From contig JBOHBN010000185.1 in the NCBI GenBank assembly GCA_050698355.1, positions 1-10,910 on the forward strand: a stretch of DNA of 10,910 nt. The letters are read 5' to 3'. The DNA is from JBOHBN01 sp050698355. Its GTDB lineage: Bacteria > Actinomycetota > Actinomycetes > Streptosporangiales > WHST01. Shown here in pieces: positions 1 through 5,364 of the stretch; the stretch's first letter is position 1; each line of letters opens with the position of its first letter. The notes beneath the pieces are model-generated. The model had not been told where the DNA came from. It ran no database searches and was given only the letters and a program-made list of their open reading frames with translations. A program made the position numbers and the translations under genes.

Positions 1-40
1 GTCAGTGTCTGGTTGAGCGATAGCTCAACCAGACACTGAC
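1..40 (-). terminator. Perfect hairpin after fumC, probable terminator
   Basis: Two 18-nt arms, GTCAGTGTCTGGTTGAGC and its exact reverse complement, are separated by a 4-nt loop (GATA on the plus strand). The hairpin begins 18 nt past the fumC stop codon, where an intrinsic terminator is expected. The bases that would show a T-run on the minus strand lie beyond the window edge, so that part cannot be checked. The stem is perfect and moderate in GC, so it could also end transcription arriving from the left. Confidence 0.75.
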
Positions 41-58
41 AACTTTCCGGAGCCCGCT

Positions 59-1447
59 CTACGGGTGCGTCATGCCGAGCACGTCGAGCGTCTGGTCCAG
101 CTGCTCGACGGTGAGGGCGCCGGAGTCCACGTGGCCCCGCTCGAGCACGACCTCGCGGATGGTTCTGCGCTCCGCCAGCGCCTGCTTGGCGACCCTCGCC
201 GCCTCCTCGTAACCCAGGTACCGGTTGAGCGGGGTGACGATCGACGCCGACGACTCCGCGTATTCGCGGCACCGCTTGGTGTTCGCGGTGATGCCGTCGA
301 CGCAGCGGTCCGCGAGCAGCCGGGACACGTTGGCGAGCAGCCGCACCGATTCCAGCAGGTTGCGGGCGAGCACCGGCACCATCACGTTGAGCTCGAAGTC
401 GCCCTGGCTGCCGGCGAACGCGATCGTGGCGTCGTTGCCGATCACCTGCGCGCAGACCTGGCGCGTCGACTCGCAGATGACCGGGTTGACCTTGCCGGGC
501 ATGATGGACGAACCGGGCTGCAGGTCGGGGATCGCGATCTCACCCAGGCCCGCGCGAGGACCGGAACCCATCCACCGCAGGTCGTTTGCGATCTTGTACA
601 GGCCGACGGCGTACGTGCGCAGCTGGCCGCTGGTCTCCACCAGCGCGTCGCGCGCGCCCTGCGCCTCGAAGTGGTCGTGCGCCTCGGTGAGCGGCAGCCC
701 GGTGTCGCCGGCCAGCTCGGCGATGACCTTCGCGGCGAAGCCGGGTGGGGTGTTGATGCCCGTGCCCACCGCCGTACCTCCGAGCGGCAGCTCGGCCAGC
801 CGGGGAAGGGCGCTGTGCAGGCGTTCCGAGGCGTACCGGACCTGCCCGGCGTACCCGCCGAACTCCTGGCCCAGCGTCACCGGCGTCGCGTCCATCAGAT
901 GCGTGCGGCCCGACTTGACCACCGAGGCGAACTCCTCCGCCTTCGCCTCCAGCGCGTCGGTGAGCCGGCGTACGGCGGGCAGCAGGTCATGCACGACGGC
1001 GCTCGTCGCGGCGACGTGAACCGACGACGGGTACGTGTCGTTGGACGACTGCGAGGCGTTGACCTGGTCGTTCGGGTGCACGTCGCGCCCCAGGCGCTCG
1101 GTGGCGAGGGTGGCGAGCACCTCGTTCATGTTCATGTTGCTCGACGTGCCCGAGCCCGTCTGGAACACGTCGATCGGGAAGTGGTCGTCGTACCTGCCTT
1201 CGGCGACTTCGGCCGCCGCGCTCTCGATCGCCTGGGCGACGTCGGTATCGATGACGCTCAGTTCGGCGTTCACCCTGGCTGCGGCCGCCTTGATCCGGGC
1301 GAGCGCCTCGATGTTCGCCCGCTCCAGCTGCTGGCCAGAGACCGGGAAGTTCTCCACGGCGCGCTGCGTCTGTGCCCGCCACTTCGCCTCGGCGGGGACG
1401 CGGACCTCGCCCATCGAATCGTGCTCGACCCGGTACTCATCACCCAT
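59..1447 (-). CDS. fumC: Class II fumarate hydratase (FumC)
   Basis: Catalyses the reversible hydration of fumarate to L-malate in the TCA cycle as a cytosolic homotetramer; class II enzymes use no iron-sulfur cluster. The 462-residue protein matches the usual length of about 465. Visible family motifs are the TGSGTSSNMNMNE segment (residues about 97-109), SSNDTYPSSVH (134-144), the GRTHLMDATP segment with its catalytic-region histidine (about 180-189), and the fumarase/aspartase signature GSSIMPGKVNP (312-322). An ATG 27 nt upstream (1474) is also in frame, but the start at 1447 gives the family-typical 11 residues before the conserved SMG and leaves a TTGACA (1476-1481, minus) outside the gene. 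No strong Shine-Dalgarno precedes either start. In mycobacteria this gene sits next to glpX; here accessory genes separate the two. Confidence 0.96.
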   Translation of the reverse strand: MGDEYRVEHDSMGEVRVPAEAKWRAQTQRAVENFPVSGQQLERANIEALARIKAAAARVNAELSVIDTDVAQAIESAAAEVAEGRYDDHFPIDVFQTGSGTSSNMNMNEVLATLATERLGRDVHPNDQVNASQSSNDTYPSSVHVAATSAVVHDLLPAVRRLTDALEAKAEEFASVVKSGRTHLMDATPVTLGQEFGGYAGQVRYASERLHSALPRLAELPLGGTAVGTGINTPPGFAAKVIAELAGDTGLPLTEAHDHFEAQGARDALVETSGQLRTYAVGLYKIANDLRWMGSGPRAGLGEIAIPDLQPGSSIMPGKVNPVICESTRQVCAQVIGNDATIAFAGSQGDFELNVMVPVLARNLLESVRLLANVSRLLADRCVDGITANTKRCREYAESSASIVTPLNRYLGYEEAARVAKQALAERRTIREVVLERGHVDSGALTVEQLDQTLDVLGMTHP

Positions 1448-1457
1448 GGTGCCGAGG

Positions 1458-1481
1458 CTAATATGTCGAGCCATTTGTCAA
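1458..1481 (-). promoter_or_regulatory. Possible fumC promoter elements
   Basis: On the minus strand a perfect TTGACA (1476-1481) is followed 12 nt later by TATTAG (1458-1463), which ends 10 nt before the chosen fumC ATG. Each hexamer resembles a housekeeping-sigma element, but the spacing is too short for a standard promoter, so they may not act together. TATTAG alone could give a very short or nearly leaderless transcript. The octamer CATATTAG containing it recurs at 1589-1596. Confidence 0.25.
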
Positions 1482-1492
1482 GGGGGCAGGGT

Positions 1493-1530
1493 GAAGCGGC
1501 GCCCATGACCGTCGTGGTGGACGCCGCTTC
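1493..1530. repeat. 9-bp inverted repeat upstream of fumC
   Basis: GAAGCGGCG (1493-1501) and its exact reverse complement CGCCGCTTC (1522-1530) flank a 20-nt spacer. No T-run follows on either side, so a classical terminator is unlikely. It lies just upstream of the fumC promoter-like elements and could be an operator, or the insertion-sequence flank. A frame of only ten codons (1505-1537) runs through it and is probably chance. Confidence 0.4.
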
Positions 1531-1561
1531 GTGTTGACCGGCCTGTGAGTGGTGGCGACGA

Positions 1562-1581
1562 GCGTGTCGTGGTCGACGCGC
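1562..1581. repeat. 8-bp stem-loop 3' of the transposase
   Basis: GCGTGTCG (1562-1569) pairs with CGACGCGC (1574-1581) across a TGGT loop, with one G-T wobble when drawn as RNA. It lies about 190 nt past the reconstructed transposase stop, in DNA that may be the element's distal end or the adjacent flank. Its function is unknown. Confidence 0.35.
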
Positions 1582-1773
1582 GGTCACTCTAATATGCGCG
1601 GGTTGGTTACCGCAGGACGGTGTGTTCGGCTGGAGTGGCTGGCTGGTCTAGCTGTCGAGCGTGGTCGTCAAGCGGGGGGCTTGGCGGCTGCTCATAGCCT
1701 CATCGCTGGTCACTTCGGGCGCTGCCGTCGCCGCCGTGTCACTGGTCGGACGTTTGTGTGCGCCGGTGGCTGG

Positions 1774-2866
1774 CTACCGGTGTGGGTCGTCGAGGACGGC
1801 CAGGGACCAGCACCAGCCGGCGAGTTCGCGGGCGATCGCGGCGCCTGCGACTACCGGGCGTTTCTTGCGCTGGTCGAATGCCTGCCAGCGTGCGTGCAGC
1901 CGCCGGTTGCCGGCGTGGCCGCGGGCGGTGGCGGCAGGGCTGGCGGCGTCCCAGCGGCGACGGATACTCGCGGTGGGGACGCGGTAGGGCTGGCGGTGGT
2001 GCCAGGATGCCTCGATCAGCAGCCGCCGGGCGTGGGCGTTGCCGGTCTTGGTGATCCCGCCCTGGGACCGGGTGGCGCCGGAGGAGTACTCGCTGGGGTA
2101 CCAGCCCGAGGTAGGCGCCGATCGACCGGCCGGTCAGCCGATGCCAGTCGCCGATCTCGACCGCGAGCCCGAACGCGGTCAGGGTGGAGACACCGCGCAG
2201 GCAGCCCAGACGGTTCACCACCGGGGTGAACGCGCTGTCGGCGGCCATCTGCTCGATGGCGGCGTCGAGCCGGTCACGGCGGGTGGCGGTGAGCAGCATC
2301 TGTTCCAGCGCGGCGTCGAAGGCCAGTTGCAGCGCGGGCTGCTCGAACCGCTGGGAACCCAGCCACGCCTGGTGCTTGCCGGTCCAGGGTTTCCCGCCGT
2401 AGTAGACGATCCCCTGTCGTAGCAGCAGCTTGGAGACCCGGTGCCGCGCTGACATCAGGTCGCCGCGGACGTCCTCGCGGGCGCGGACCAAGTCCCTGGC
2501 CGCCTCGGTCTCAGTGTCGGGGACGGTGACCGCGACGATCTCGCCCAGATGCAGCAGCCGCGCCAGGTGCAGCGCGTCGCTCTTGTCGGTCTTGACCCGA
2601 TCCCCGGCGGGCCGTTGCAGCTTCGACGGGGCGGCGATCACACACTCCACACCGGCCGCGGCCAGGGTCCGCGCCAGCCCGAACCCGGTCGGGCCGGCCT
2701 CATAAGTGATCTTCACAGGTCCCGGCAACGAGCCAACCCAACGCAAGATCTCGGCATGCTCTGGGCTCATCCGCCGCCGATGCACCTCGCCGGTCTGGCC
2801 ATCGATCGCCGCGGCTGTCACCGAGCGGGCGTGCACGTCCAGGCCGACGCTCGTACGCTGAAACAC
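1774..2866 (-). pseudogene. IS110-family transposase, frameshifted
   Basis: DEDD-type IS110 recombinase. The N-terminal RuvC-like domain shows GLDVHARS, YEAGPTGFGL and KTDKSDALHLARL, which carry the acidic catalytic residues. The C-terminal Tnp20 domain would follow GAYLGLVP. At 2095-2098 the plus strand has four Gs (CCCC on the minus strand). Dropping one C restores the family sequence SEYSSGATRSQGGITKTGNA and 106 residues ending at a TAG at 1774-1776. The restored protein would be about 363 residues, normal for the family. Unrepaired, the frame continues out of phase with arginine/proline-rich sequence to 1739. The start is taken as GTG 2866, 8 nt after GGGAGG (2875-2880); GTG 2869 is the alternative. 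The break removes the predicted catalytic serine. A sequencing error or +1 frameshifting at CCC-C cannot be excluded. Confidence 0.88.
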
Positions 2867-2868
2867 CA

Positions 2869-2948
2869 CTGGGGCCTCCCACATATGTGGCTCTACCGGC
2901 CAGGACCACCCTGTCGGCAACCCACGGTCTACGTGAGCGAGGCCCCAG
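2869..2948 (-). ncRNA. Candidate IS110 bridge-like RNA, four-way junction fold
   Basis: Read on the minus strand, CTGGGGCCTC (2939-2948) pairs perfectly with GAGGCCCCAG (2869-2878), closing a loop that contains three consecutive hairpins. They are CTCACG/CGTGGG with loop TAGAC (2921-2937), CCGACAGG/CCTGGCCGG with loop GTGGT and small bulges (2896-2917), and CCAC/GTGG with loop ATAT (2879-2890). The segment lies directly upstream of the transposase, where IS110-group elements are known to encode the bridge RNA that pairs with donor and target DNA. The closing stem covers the transposase Shine-Dalgarno and abuts the start codon, so it could alternatively act as a translational gate. The fold was drawn by eye; bridge-RNA identity is inference. 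Confidence 0.4.
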
Positions 2949-2963
2949 CCATCAACTGCCCAT

Positions 2964-2980
2964 ACCGTCTAGTGGACGGT
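2964..2980. repeat. 6-bp hairpin between the IS and the DUF1707 gene
   Basis: ACCGTC (2964-2969) and GACGGT (2975-2980) are exact reverse complements around a TAGTG loop. On the minus strand this sits 5' of the four-way-junction segment and could be its 5' stem-loop. On the plus strand it ends 2 nt before the Shine-Dalgarno of the DUF1707 gene and could act as an operator or leader hairpin. No T-run follows, so a terminator role is unlikely. Confidence 0.45.
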
Positions 2981-2982
2981 GC

Positions 2983-2988
2983 GGGAGG
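2983..2988 (+). promoter_or_regulatory. Ribosome binding site setting the DUF1707 start
   Basis: GGGAGG lies 9 nt before ATG 2998. It decides in favour of this start over the upstream in-frame ATG at 2887, which lies inside insertion-sequence DNA, and over the internal ATG at 3010. Confidence 0.7.
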
Positions 2989-2997
2989 CGGCTTACC

Positions 2998-3630
2998 ATG
3001 GTCGACGTTATGAGCGTCCAGCCACCCGATCGCCTGAGCATGCGCGCCAGTGACGGCGATCGCGAACGTACGGCCGAGACCCTTCGGGATGCCGCCGGCG
3101 ACGGCCGGATCAGCATGGACGAGCTGGACGAGCGGCTCACCACGACGTTCGCCGCCCGGACGTACGCCGACCTGGCGCAGCTCACCGCCGACCTCCCAGT
3201 CGGCACGCCTGCCGCATCGGCCGTGCCCGCGGTCCCGGCCGATGACAAGCCGTTGCTGCTCGTGGGCAAGGGCGGATCGGTACAGCGCAAGGGGCGCTGG
3301 CAGGTCCCCCGCCGCATCGTGATCGACCGGAAGTTCGGCTCGGTGTCCCTGAACCTCCGCGAGGGGCAGCTCGCCGCGCAGGTGACCGAGGTCGACGTGC
3401 GGATGAAGTTCGGCTCGCTGGTGCTGATCCTCCCCGACGGCGCCACGGCCGCGGTCGACTGCTCCACCGAGTACGGAACCGTGCGGAGCACCGTGCCCGG
3501 CGTACCGAGCGCGGGGCACCCGCACGTGGTCATCACCGGCGAGAAGGAGTACGGCTCGCTGCGGGTGCGCTACGGCTACGGACACTGGTGGCGCAAGCGC
3601 CGCCGGGGGTCAACCCCAGCGCACCCGTAG
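2998..3630 (+). CDS. DUF1707 protein with LiaF-like C-terminal domain
   Basis: The 210-residue protein has no signal peptide or clear membrane segment. A DUF1707 (SHOCT-like) domain covers roughly residues 15-67, with the hallmark MRASDGDRERTAETLRDA, DGRISMDELDERL and AARTYADLAQLTADLP. A Pro/Ala linker follows. The C-terminal half (about 95-200) has repeated short beta-strand units with aromatic-glycine-serine turns (KFGSVSLNL, KFGSLVLIL, EYGTVRSTV, EYGSLRVRY), like the cell-wall-active-antibiotic-response (LiaF) domain. It ends in a basic tail, WWRKRRRG. Such proteins are common in actinomycetes, and a role in envelope-stress signalling is suggested only by the LiaF resemblance. A paralogous gene lies at 4437. 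The 3' end overlaps the convergent gene by 21 bp. Confidence 0.85.
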   Translation: MVDVMSVQPPDRLSMRASDGDRERTAETLRDAAGDGRISMDELDERLTTTFAARTYADLAQLTADLPVGTPAASAVPAVPADDKPLLLVGKGGSVQRKGRWQVPRRIVIDRKFGSVSLNLREGQLAAQVTEVDVRMKFGSLVLILPDGATAAVDCSTEYGTVRSTVPGVPSAGHPHVVITGEKEYGSLRVRYGYGHWWRKRRRGSTPAHP

Positions 3631-4395
3631 CGCCTGGCGCCAGTGGTCGAGCACACCGGCGTCGCCTGCTACCTCGACCGCGTCGCGGCCGAGCCGATTC
3701 CACAGCAAGAGGTAGACCTCGGAAGCGTGTCCGACAACCGTGCAGTCGGCGCCGGCGGGATCATCACCGACCTCCACCCCGTCCGGCGACATGGTCACCA
3801 GCCAGGTGCGAGGCGCGTCGGTGGCGCGCACGCCGAGCGTCCGTCGCCGATCGCCGCGCAGCTTGCGGCCACCTCGCGCGGCGAATCCCCGCAGCAACTC
3901 GTCGATGCCGTCGGCCGCGAACGGCGCGGAGAACGCGCTGAACTCCGCGCGGGTGCTCTCCGCGTCGACGCGGTGGATCGCGGTCTCGTGCGCTTGTCGG
4001 CGTGCCCAGAACGCCGTACCGGACGGCGCGGGCAGGAAGTGGAAGTAGTCCGCGTCCGGATCGGCGGTAAGCAGTGCCTCGACGAGCGCCACGTGCCCGT
4101 CGCGGAACCAACCGAGCAAACCCGGCGCGTCACCGGGGTCGGCCGGCCAGGTGTTCATGATGGCGGCCTGCTCCTCGTCAGACATCGGTTCGGTGCGGCG
4201 CTCCCGTACGTTTGTGCTGGCCCAGCGGTGGACGCCGCCGATGTGCCGGACCAGGTCGCGCAGCTGCCAGTCGGGACAGGTCGGCAGCGCCGTGTCGAGC
4301 GGCGTTGCCTCGGCTACGTCCGCGAGCAGCTCGCCCTCCCGCCGCAACGCCTCGACGTGATCGCGTACCTGGTCTGCGAGCAGCTCCCGTTCCAT
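3610..4395 (-). CDS. Maleylpyruvate isomerase family protein (DinB-like, putative mycothiol-dependent)
   Basis: The 261-residue cytosolic protein has the actinobacterial TIGR03083-type architecture: an N-terminal DinB-like four-helix metal-binding domain and a C-terminal domain seen in mycothiol-dependent maleylpyruvate isomerase. Conserved LPTCPDWQLRDLVRHIGGVHRW spans residues 38-58, so H51 together with E137 and H141 in RRQAHETAIHR forms the His/Glu/His metal triad of the family. Members are presumed mycothiol-dependent transferases or isomerases, but the substrate of this one cannot be read. The start at ATG 4395 gives the family-typical MERELL opening; ATG 4425 is in frame but would overlap the putative promoter of the divergent gene. 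It overlaps the DUF1707 gene tail to tail and is divergent from the second DUF1707 gene across 41 bp. Confidence 0.85.
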   Translation of the reverse strand: MERELLADQVRDHVEALRREGELLADVAEATPLDTALPTCPDWQLRDLVRHIGGVHRWASTNVRERRTEPMSDEEQAAIMNTWPADPGDAPGLLGWFRDGHVALVEALLTADPDADYFHFLPAPSGTAFWARRQAHETAIHRVDAESTRAEFSAFSAPFAADGIDELLRGFAARGGRKLRGDRRRTLGVRATDAPRTWLVTMSPDGVEVGDDPAGADCTVVGHASEVYLLLWNRLGRDAVEVAGDAGVLDHWRQALRVRWG

Positions 4396-4423
4396 GCGCG
4401 GCAGTGTGGCATGCGCTGACGAC

Positions 4424-4429
4424 ATACAG
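4424..4429 (+). promoter_or_regulatory. Possible -10 element for a leaderless DUF1707 transcript
   Basis: TACAGT lies 7 nt before GTG 4437, the spacing expected if transcription starts at the start codon. There is no Shine-Dalgarno between them. No convincing -35 is visible. The motif lies in the 41-bp divergent interval, so it would share control sequence with the isomerase-family gene. Confidence 0.4.
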
Positions 4430-4436
4430 TGTCGCC

Positions 4437-5036
4437 GTGAGACCGCCGCACGGGGTGAGGCCGCACGACCTGCGCGCGTCCGACGCGGACAGGGAGAACG
4501 TGGTCACAGTCCTGAACCGGGCGCTCGTCGATGGCCGGCTGTCCGCGGAGGAACACGACGAGCGGGTACGGGCTGCGTACGCGGCCCGCACGCTGGGGCA
4601 GTTGCCCGGGCTCGTCGGCGACCTGCCCTCCGGCGCGGAGAACGCGGGACTTCCGCAGCTGGACGCCGGCCCGGTCTCGGGCGTCTTCGGACGCGAAACC
4701 CGCATGGGTCGCTGGGTACTGCCGGCCACGCTGCCCATCAACGCGGTCGTCGGCGTCGTCACCCTCGACCTCAGCGCCGCGGTGTTCGCTGCCGATGACG
4801 CCGTCGTCAACGCGTTGTGTATGGGCGGCCTGCTGCACGTCATCGCTCCGGCCGCTATCCGGGTCGACGTCGAGCACGGCAGGTTCGTCCGTCTGCACCG
4901 GCAGAACGCGCGGCACGCCCGCACGCAGCCGACCGCGACCGTACTCGTGCGCGCGTACGGGGTCGGCCAGGTCTCGATCCGTACGTTGAAGGAACCGCGC
5001 CCCCCGCGCCGCGGCCTCTTCGGCCGTCGCAGCTGA
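4437..5036 (+). CDS. DUF1707 protein, second paralogue
   Basis: The 199-residue protein has DUF1707 at about residues 12-65 (LRASDADRENVVTVLNRAL, DGRLSAEEHDERVRAAYAARTLGQLPGLVGDLP). A C-terminal region (about 83-185) of alternating beta-strands resembles the LiaF-type domain (VVGVVTLDLSAAVF, LLHVIAPAAIRVDVE, VLVRAYGVGQVSIRTLK). It ends in a basic, proline-rich tail. No signal peptide or long hydrophobic helix is seen. GTG 4437 is chosen because no Shine-Dalgarno exists and a -10-like TACAGT precedes it at leaderless spacing; GTG 4452-4455, a few codons on, is a possible alternative. It is the same family as the gene at 2998 but diverged outside the DUF1707 core, so this is not a recent duplication. 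Function unknown. Confidence 0.82.
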   Translation: MRPPHGVRPHDLRASDADRENVVTVLNRALVDGRLSAEEHDERVRAAYAARTLGQLPGLVGDLPSGAENAGLPQLDAGPVSGVFGRETRMGRWVLPATLPINAVVGVVTLDLSAAVFAADDAVVNALCMGGLLHVIAPAAIRVDVEHGRFVRLHRQNARHARTQPTATVLVRAYGVGQVSIRTLKEPRPPRRGLFGRRS

Positions 5037-5084
5037 ATTAGCGGGTCAGCGGACGCAGCGGCCCGTTCCCACGCGGCGCCTTAT

Positions 5085-5109
5085 CGTCACGGGGGCGTCC
5101 CCCGCGACG
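5085..5109 (+). terminator. GC-rich hairpin after the second DUF1707 gene
   Basis: CGTC-A-CGGGGG pairs with CCCCCG-C-GACG around a CGT loop, giving ten pairs and one A-C mismatch, 48 nt past the stop codon. No T-run follows. Actinomycetes often terminate at such T-less hairpins, so a terminator is plausible but unproven. Confidence 0.5.
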
Positions 5110-5158
5110 CTAATGCTCTGACAAGCGGGGTTGAGTAGGAAACCAACGGCGCCTTCGG

Positions 5159-5246
5159 TGTCGATCACGGTAAGTACCCTGGCACCTACTTCCCTCACCT
5201 TGCTGGGCGTGCGAAGCAGGCGTTCACCTACTTACCGTGATCGACA
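5159..5246. repeat. 88-bp element with perfect 18-bp inverted ends
   Basis: TGTCGATCACGGTAAGTA (5159-5176) and its exact reverse complement (5229-5246) enclose a 52-bp spacer. The spacer carries a shorter dyad around TTGCT and AGCAG (about 5199-5219). CACCTACTT occurs at 5183-5191 and again at 5225-5233, overlapping the right arm. It encodes nothing. It could be a MITE-like or REP-like dispersed repeat, a large bidirectional terminator, or paired operators. No target duplication directly flanks the arms. Confidence 0.65.
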
Positions 5247-5317
5247 AGGCAAGCGGCACCAGACGATGACGGTACGACCCCAGTTGACGAGGCACTAGGT
5301 TTGGCACTGGGGGGCCT

Positions 5318-5334
5318 CCCCGGGACGAACGGGG
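5318..5334 (-). terminator. Small hairpin 3' of glpX
   Basis: CCCCG (5318-5322) and CGGGG (5330-5334) pair around a 7-nt loop, about 30 nt past the glpX stop on the minus strand. The stem is short and there is no T-run, so this is a weak candidate for the glpX terminator. The long inverted repeat further downstream is an alternative. Confidence 0.3.
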
Positions 5335-5364
5335 TCGGCCGCCAACCTGTGCGGTGAGCCGCGG

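Larger units (their letters stand above)
1448..1773. other. Gene-poor stretch between fumC and the transposase
   Basis: I see no convincing gene on either strand; the long plus-strand frames here run on antisense to the transposase and match no family I recognise. The stretch holds the putative fumC promoter elements, an inverted repeat at 1493-1530, a hairpin at 1562-1581 and a second copy of CATATTAG (minus, 1589-1596). Part of it must be the 3' noncoding end of the insertion sequence, but the exact element end is not identifiable from one copy. Confidence 0.5.
1774..2980 (-). mobile_element. IS110-family insertion sequence, ends unresolved
   Basis: The element is recognised from its transposase and from the structured noncoding DNA at its 5' side. 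IS110-family elements lack conventional long terminal inverted repeats and usually make little or no target duplication, so the ends cannot be read from one copy. The coordinates given are the minimum: reconstructed stop codon to the outer hairpin upstream of the transposase. The true left end probably lies in 1540-1773 and the right end between about 2950 and 2997. With its transposase frameshifted, this copy is probably unable to move without help in trans. Confidence 0.7.
5037..5364. other. Intergenic stretch with repeats and hairpins
   Basis: No gene is supported here on either strand. It contains one copy of a 13-nt direct repeat of the glpX end (5044-5056), a GC-rich hairpin (5085-5109), an 88-bp element with 18-bp inverted ends (5159-5246) and a small hairpin that could end glpX transcription (5318-5334). 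Two genes converge on it, so both need termination here. Confidence 0.6.

Noticed and set aside
65..1537. 490-codon plus-strand open frame opposite fumC
   Set aside because: Arginine/histidine/valine-rich translation with no recognisable domain; it is the antisense of a clear fumC gene in high-GC DNA.
1505..1537. Ten-codon frame MTVVVDAASC as a leader peptide
   Set aside because: No ribosome binding site and no gene downstream on the plus strand; it lies within an inverted repeat and is likely chance.
1739..1773. The unrepaired end of the transposase frame as a genuine C-terminus
   Set aside because: The last 136 residues of that reading are Arg/Pro-rich and unlike the family, whereas the shifted frame matches it up to TAG 1774-1776.
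1549..2422. Plus-strand open frames opposite the transposase
   Set aside because: Low-complexity Arg/Gly/Pro translations; the minus strand gives a continuous IS110 match once a single base is removed.
5159..5246. Calling the inverted-repeat element a MITE outright
   Set aside because: No target-site duplication is visible next to the arms and only one copy is in view, so it is reported only as an inverted-repeat element.
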